Shown here piece after piece: positions 61,697 through 64,000 of a DNA stretch of 64,000 nucleotides (position 1 is its first letter; every line of letters begins with the position of its first letter). Made by a program: the position numbers and the translations under genes. Origin of the DNA: CAVVNN01 sp963749605 (GTDB lineage Bacteria; Actinomycetota; Thermoleophilia; Solirubrobacterales; 70-9); assembly GCA_963749605.1 (NCBI GenBank), contig CAVVNN010000004.1:620001-684000 (forward strand), given 5' to 3'. Below the pieces are notes generated by a model. The model made no database searches. It was not told the origin of the DNA and was given only the letters and a program-made list of their open reading frames with translations.

Positions 61697-63589
61697 TCAG
61701 GCGTCCTCGCGCACGCCGCCCATCTCGGTGAAGACGGCGGTGACGCCACCGTCCTCGCGCTGCTCGTCGGCGATCACGTGGGAGACCGCGTTGATCAGCG
61801 CCAGGTGGGTAAAGGCCTGTGGGAAATTGCCGAGGTGGCGACCGTTCTCCGCCTCCAGCTCCTCGGCGAAGAGGTCGAGCCACCCGGCTGCCTCCAGCAG
61901 TCGCTCGCAAAGCGCCCGCGCCCTCTCCCGCTCGCCGATCTCCGAGAGGGCCGAGACCAGCCAGAAGGAGCAGATCAGGAAGGTTCCCTCCTTGCCGCTG
62001 AGCCCGTCGTCGGTCTCGTGGACCTTGTAACGGAGGACGAGGCCGTGCTCGGTCAGCTCCTCGGCGATCGCCTCGACGGTGGCGCGGACGCGAGGGTCGT
62101 CCGGGGGGAGAAAGCGGAGCAGCGGGATCAGCAGCAGGGAGGCGTCGAGGGCATCGGTGTCGTAGTGCTGGCGAAAGACGCCGTCGCGCACGCCGCGCTC
62201 GAGGATCTCGTCGCGGAACCCGTCGGCCGTCTGCTCCCATGCGGCGGCGAGCTCGTCGAGCCCGATGCCGCGGGCGAGGCGGGCGCCGCGGTTGACCGCG
62301 ACCCAAATCATCAGCTTCGAGGAGACGTAGTGCTGGGGGGCGCCGCGCGACTCCCAGATCCCCTGGTCGGGGTGGGGCCAGGCGGCGATCGCCGCTTCGA
62401 CCTGGTAGCGGATCAGCTGGCGGTCGGCTGGCGTGCCCGCGCCGCGCAGCGCTTTTTCGTGCAGGTAGATCGAGTCGAGGAGCGCTCCCCAGACGTCGTT
62501 CTGGCGCTGGTTGAAAGCGCCGTTGCCGATCCGCACCGGCTTCGATCCGGCGTAGCCGCCGAGGTGGTCGAGCGTCTTCTCGGTGAGCTCCTTCTCGCCG
62601 CCGATCCCGTACATGATCTGCAGGTCCGGGTCGTTGCGACATACGTTGACGATGAAGCGCATGAAGTCGCGCGCCTCCTGGTCGAAGCCGAGCGTGTGCA
62701 GGGCCCAGAGGCTGAAGGTCGAGTCGCGGATCCAGCTGAAGCGGTAGTCCCAGTTGCGCTCGCCGCCGGGCGCCTCCGGCAGCGAGGTGGTCGGGGCGGC
62801 GAGGATCGCGCCGGTGGGTGTGTAGGTGAGCCCCTTCAGGACCAGCGCCGAGCGCTGCAGGTGGATGCGCCAGGGGTGGTCGGGGAAGTTGCCGTCGCGC
62901 AGCCATTTGCGCCAAAAGTCTTTGGTCGACTCCAACCGCTCCATCGCCTCCGGCCCGCTGCGCGGCCCGCCCAGGTCGCCATTGCCCCAGGAAACCGCGC
63001 AGAAGCCGCTTTCGCCCTCGCGAAGGCGCACGTGGCCGCGGGCGGCCCCATCGTCCAGCGTCAGCTCCATATCGCTGGTCAGGTGCAGTTCGGCGCCCTC
63101 GCCCCTCGCCATCGCCTCGCCAAGCTCGCCGCCGCTCCAGGTGGCGCCTTGCAACCCGTAGCCGAAGCGTGGCAGGCACTCCATCTCCATCTCGACCTCG
63201 CCGTTGACGCAGGTCATCGTCCGCAGCAGCGACTGGTCGGAGTCGTGGGCGGTGTCGGGGCGCGAGCCGGCGCCGGCCATCTCCGCCCACTCGGCGATCG
63301 TCAACGCGTCGTGGATCACGACCCAGCCGGTGCCGGTCACCCAGGTCGTCTCGACGATCAGCGTGCCCGGCTCGTAGCGGCGGCTGATCGGTACCAGGAC
63401 TTCGCTTGGCCCGAGCTTGAAGTGACCGGCGCCGCGGTCGAGCAGGGCGGCGAAGGCGCTGGGCGAGTCGAAGCGCGGCAGGCAGAGCCACTCGACCGAG
63501 CCCGAGAAGGAGACCAGCGCGCTGGTGTGGCAATCGGAGAGGAAGCCGTAGCTGCCAATCGGCGGAAAGCGGTCGTTTGGCGTGCTCAC
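61697..63589 (-). CDS. glycoside hydrolase family 15 protein (glucoamylase/trehalase-like)
   Basis: 630 residues from GTG at 63589 (a TTG at 63601 is an alternative). N-terminal beta domain (IGSYGFLSDCHTSALVSFSG, VEWLCLPRFDSPSAFAALLD) and C-terminal alpha/alpha barrel with NWDYRFSWIRDSTFSLWALH, RGVRDGVFRQHY and KEGTFLICSFWLV. Actinobacterial members of this shape include trehalases as well as glucoamylases. No signal peptide, so it acts in the cytoplasm; the TreT-like gene at 52381 supplies a possible substrate. Confidence 0.92.
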   Translation of the reverse strand: MSTPNDRFPPIGSYGFLSDCHTSALVSFSGSVEWLCLPRFDSPSAFAALLDRGAGHFKLGPSEVLVPISRRYEPGTLIVETTWVTGTGWVVIHDALTIAEWAEMAGAGSRPDTAHDSDQSLLRTMTCVNGEVEMEMECLPRFGYGLQGATWSGGELGEAMARGEGAELHLTSDMELTLDDGAARGHVRLREGESGFCAVSWGNGDLGGPRSGPEAMERLESTKDFWRKWLRDGNFPDHPWRIHLQRSALVLKGLTYTPTGAILAAPTTSLPEAPGGERNWDYRFSWIRDSTFSLWALHTLGFDQEARDFMRFIVNVCRNDPDLQIMYGIGGEKELTEKTLDHLGGYAGSKPVRIGNGAFNQRQNDVWGALLDSIYLHEKALRGAGTPADRQLIRYQVEAAIAAWPHPDQGIWESRGAPQHYVSSKLMIWVAVNRGARLARGIGLDELAAAWEQTADGFRDEILERGVRDGVFRQHYDTDALDASLLLIPLLRFLPPDDPRVRATVEAIAEELTEHGLVLRYKVHETDDGLSGKEGTFLICSFWLVSALSEIGERERARALCERLLEAAGWLDLFAEELEAENGRHLGNFPQAFTHLALINAVSHVIADEQREDGGVTAVFTEMGGVREDA

Positions 63590-63650
63590 GGGCGCTGCCA
63601 AGCTAGCACCGCGGTCGGGCGCAGAGCGGCGCTACGCTGACTCGTCGTGA

Positions 63651-64000
63651 TGCTCCCGGTCGCCCACCTCACCGGCATCTACACGCCGCTGGAGCTGGCG
63701 CCCCCGATCGTCGCGGCGGCGCTATACGCGAAGCGCGTCGCGACCCTTTCGGCCCGCGGGCGCCCGGTGCCGGTCTGGCGTCAGGCGTGCTTCGCGTTGG
63801 GGCTGCTCGTGATCGCGGTGGCGCTGGTCTCGCCGGTCAGCGATCTCGCCGAGGATCTGGTGATCGCCCACATGGTCGAGCACCTGCTGCTGGGGGACGT
63901 CGGGTCACTGCTGCTGGTGCTCGGTCTTACTGGACCCCTGCTGCAGCCGATCCTGGCGATCCCCTTCTTCGACCGCCTCCGCATCCTCGCCCACCCCGCC
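63651..64000 (+). CDS. ctaG: cytochrome c oxidase assembly factor CtaG (caa3 type), 3' end cut by the window
   Basis: The frame is open from the ATG at 63651 (GTG at 63648 adjoins it) to the window edge: 116 residues with three TM helices. DLVIAHMVEHLLLGDVGSLLLV is the histidine-containing segment typical of CtaG. It helps deliver copper to oxidase. Its presence suggests a normal oxidase elsewhere in the genome. Confidence 0.85.

Overview
The window is high-GC bacterial chromosome. GTG and TTG starts, 4-bp start/stop overlaps, GAF-type DevS/DosS-like kinases, actinobacterial cytochrome-oxidase accessory genes and an Ser-Ala-Cys lipobox all point to Actinomycetota. The gene mix (many acyl-CoA dehydrogenases, PduO, CtaG, GH15, FAD oxidoreductases of one unusual family) fits class Thermoleophilia/Solirubrobacterales best. 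That placement is an inference from gene content, not a database result. I see no phage, insertion sequence, CRISPR array or rRNA. There are three tRNAs: Pro-UGG, Arg-UCU and His-GUG.

Layout. 0-6 kb: a hydrolase and TetR gene diverge from an MMPL/RND exporter operon, with two palindromic operators between them; the exporter carries a C-terminal hemerythrin-like domain. 6-9.2 kb: a GAF-GAF histidine kinase with two LuxR-type response regulators. 9.3-13.9 kb: an acetoacetate-decarboxylase-like protein, a heteromeric acyl-CoA dehydrogenase pair and an FAD oxidoreductase in one operon. 14-20.5 kb: radical SAM protein, HemY-type oxidase and heme A synthase, then a cupredoxin lipoprotein and a LysR regulator. 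A 14-bp palindrome is shared by the radical SAM and LysR promoters. 20.6-27.4 kb: a minus-strand cytochrome-oxidase-like operon (subunits II and I, CtaB, two small membrane subunits, diheme cytochrome c, second CtaA, membrane protein), with a divergent CBS gene inside it. 27.5-30.6 kb: PAP2, a UPF0104-type membrane protein and thioredoxin reductase. 30.6-35.8 kb: a complete beta-oxidation set plus a class IV aminotransferase. 36-39.9 kb: peroxiredoxin, Nudix, SDR, OsmC and cobalamin adenosyltransferase. 39.9-44.8 kb: a stretch with several apparent single- or few-base indels (DUF1015, a small membrane gene, a GT-C-like protein) plus MsrA. 45-48.5 kb: hydrolase, sterol-desaturase-like protein, USP-like protein, a secreted protein and tRNAs. 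48.5-58.8 kb: a second kinase/two-regulator module with carbamate kinase, TreT-like glycosyltransferase, PEP synthase, universal stress protein, a second FAD oxidoreductase and carbonic anhydrase. 58.8-64 kb: penicillin-binding protein, ArsR regulator, GH15 and the start of ctaG.

The most striking item is the oxidase-like operon at 20.6-27.4 kb. Subunits I and II keep full length and the family fold, but five of the six histidine ligands of subunit I are substituted, as are the cross-linked tyrosine, the D- and K-channel residues, and both CuA cysteines plus the CuA histidine of subunit II. Both reading frames are intact and packed with functional-looking heme biosynthesis and cytochrome c genes. 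This looks like a conserved, metal-stripped relative of cytochrome c oxidase rather than a decaying gene. A separate cupredoxin at 18.5 kb has the Cys-x3-Cys spacing that subunit II lacks.

A second theme is redundancy. The kinase (+), response regulator (-), response regulator (+) arrangement occurs twice, about 42 kb apart, and each copy lies 5-7 kb upstream of one of two paralogous cysteine-poor FAD oxidoreductases. Universal stress protein, PEP synthase, CBS and NADH-dehydrogenase-like genes are typical of DosR-type hypoxia/redox regulons, but I found no convincing DosR box.
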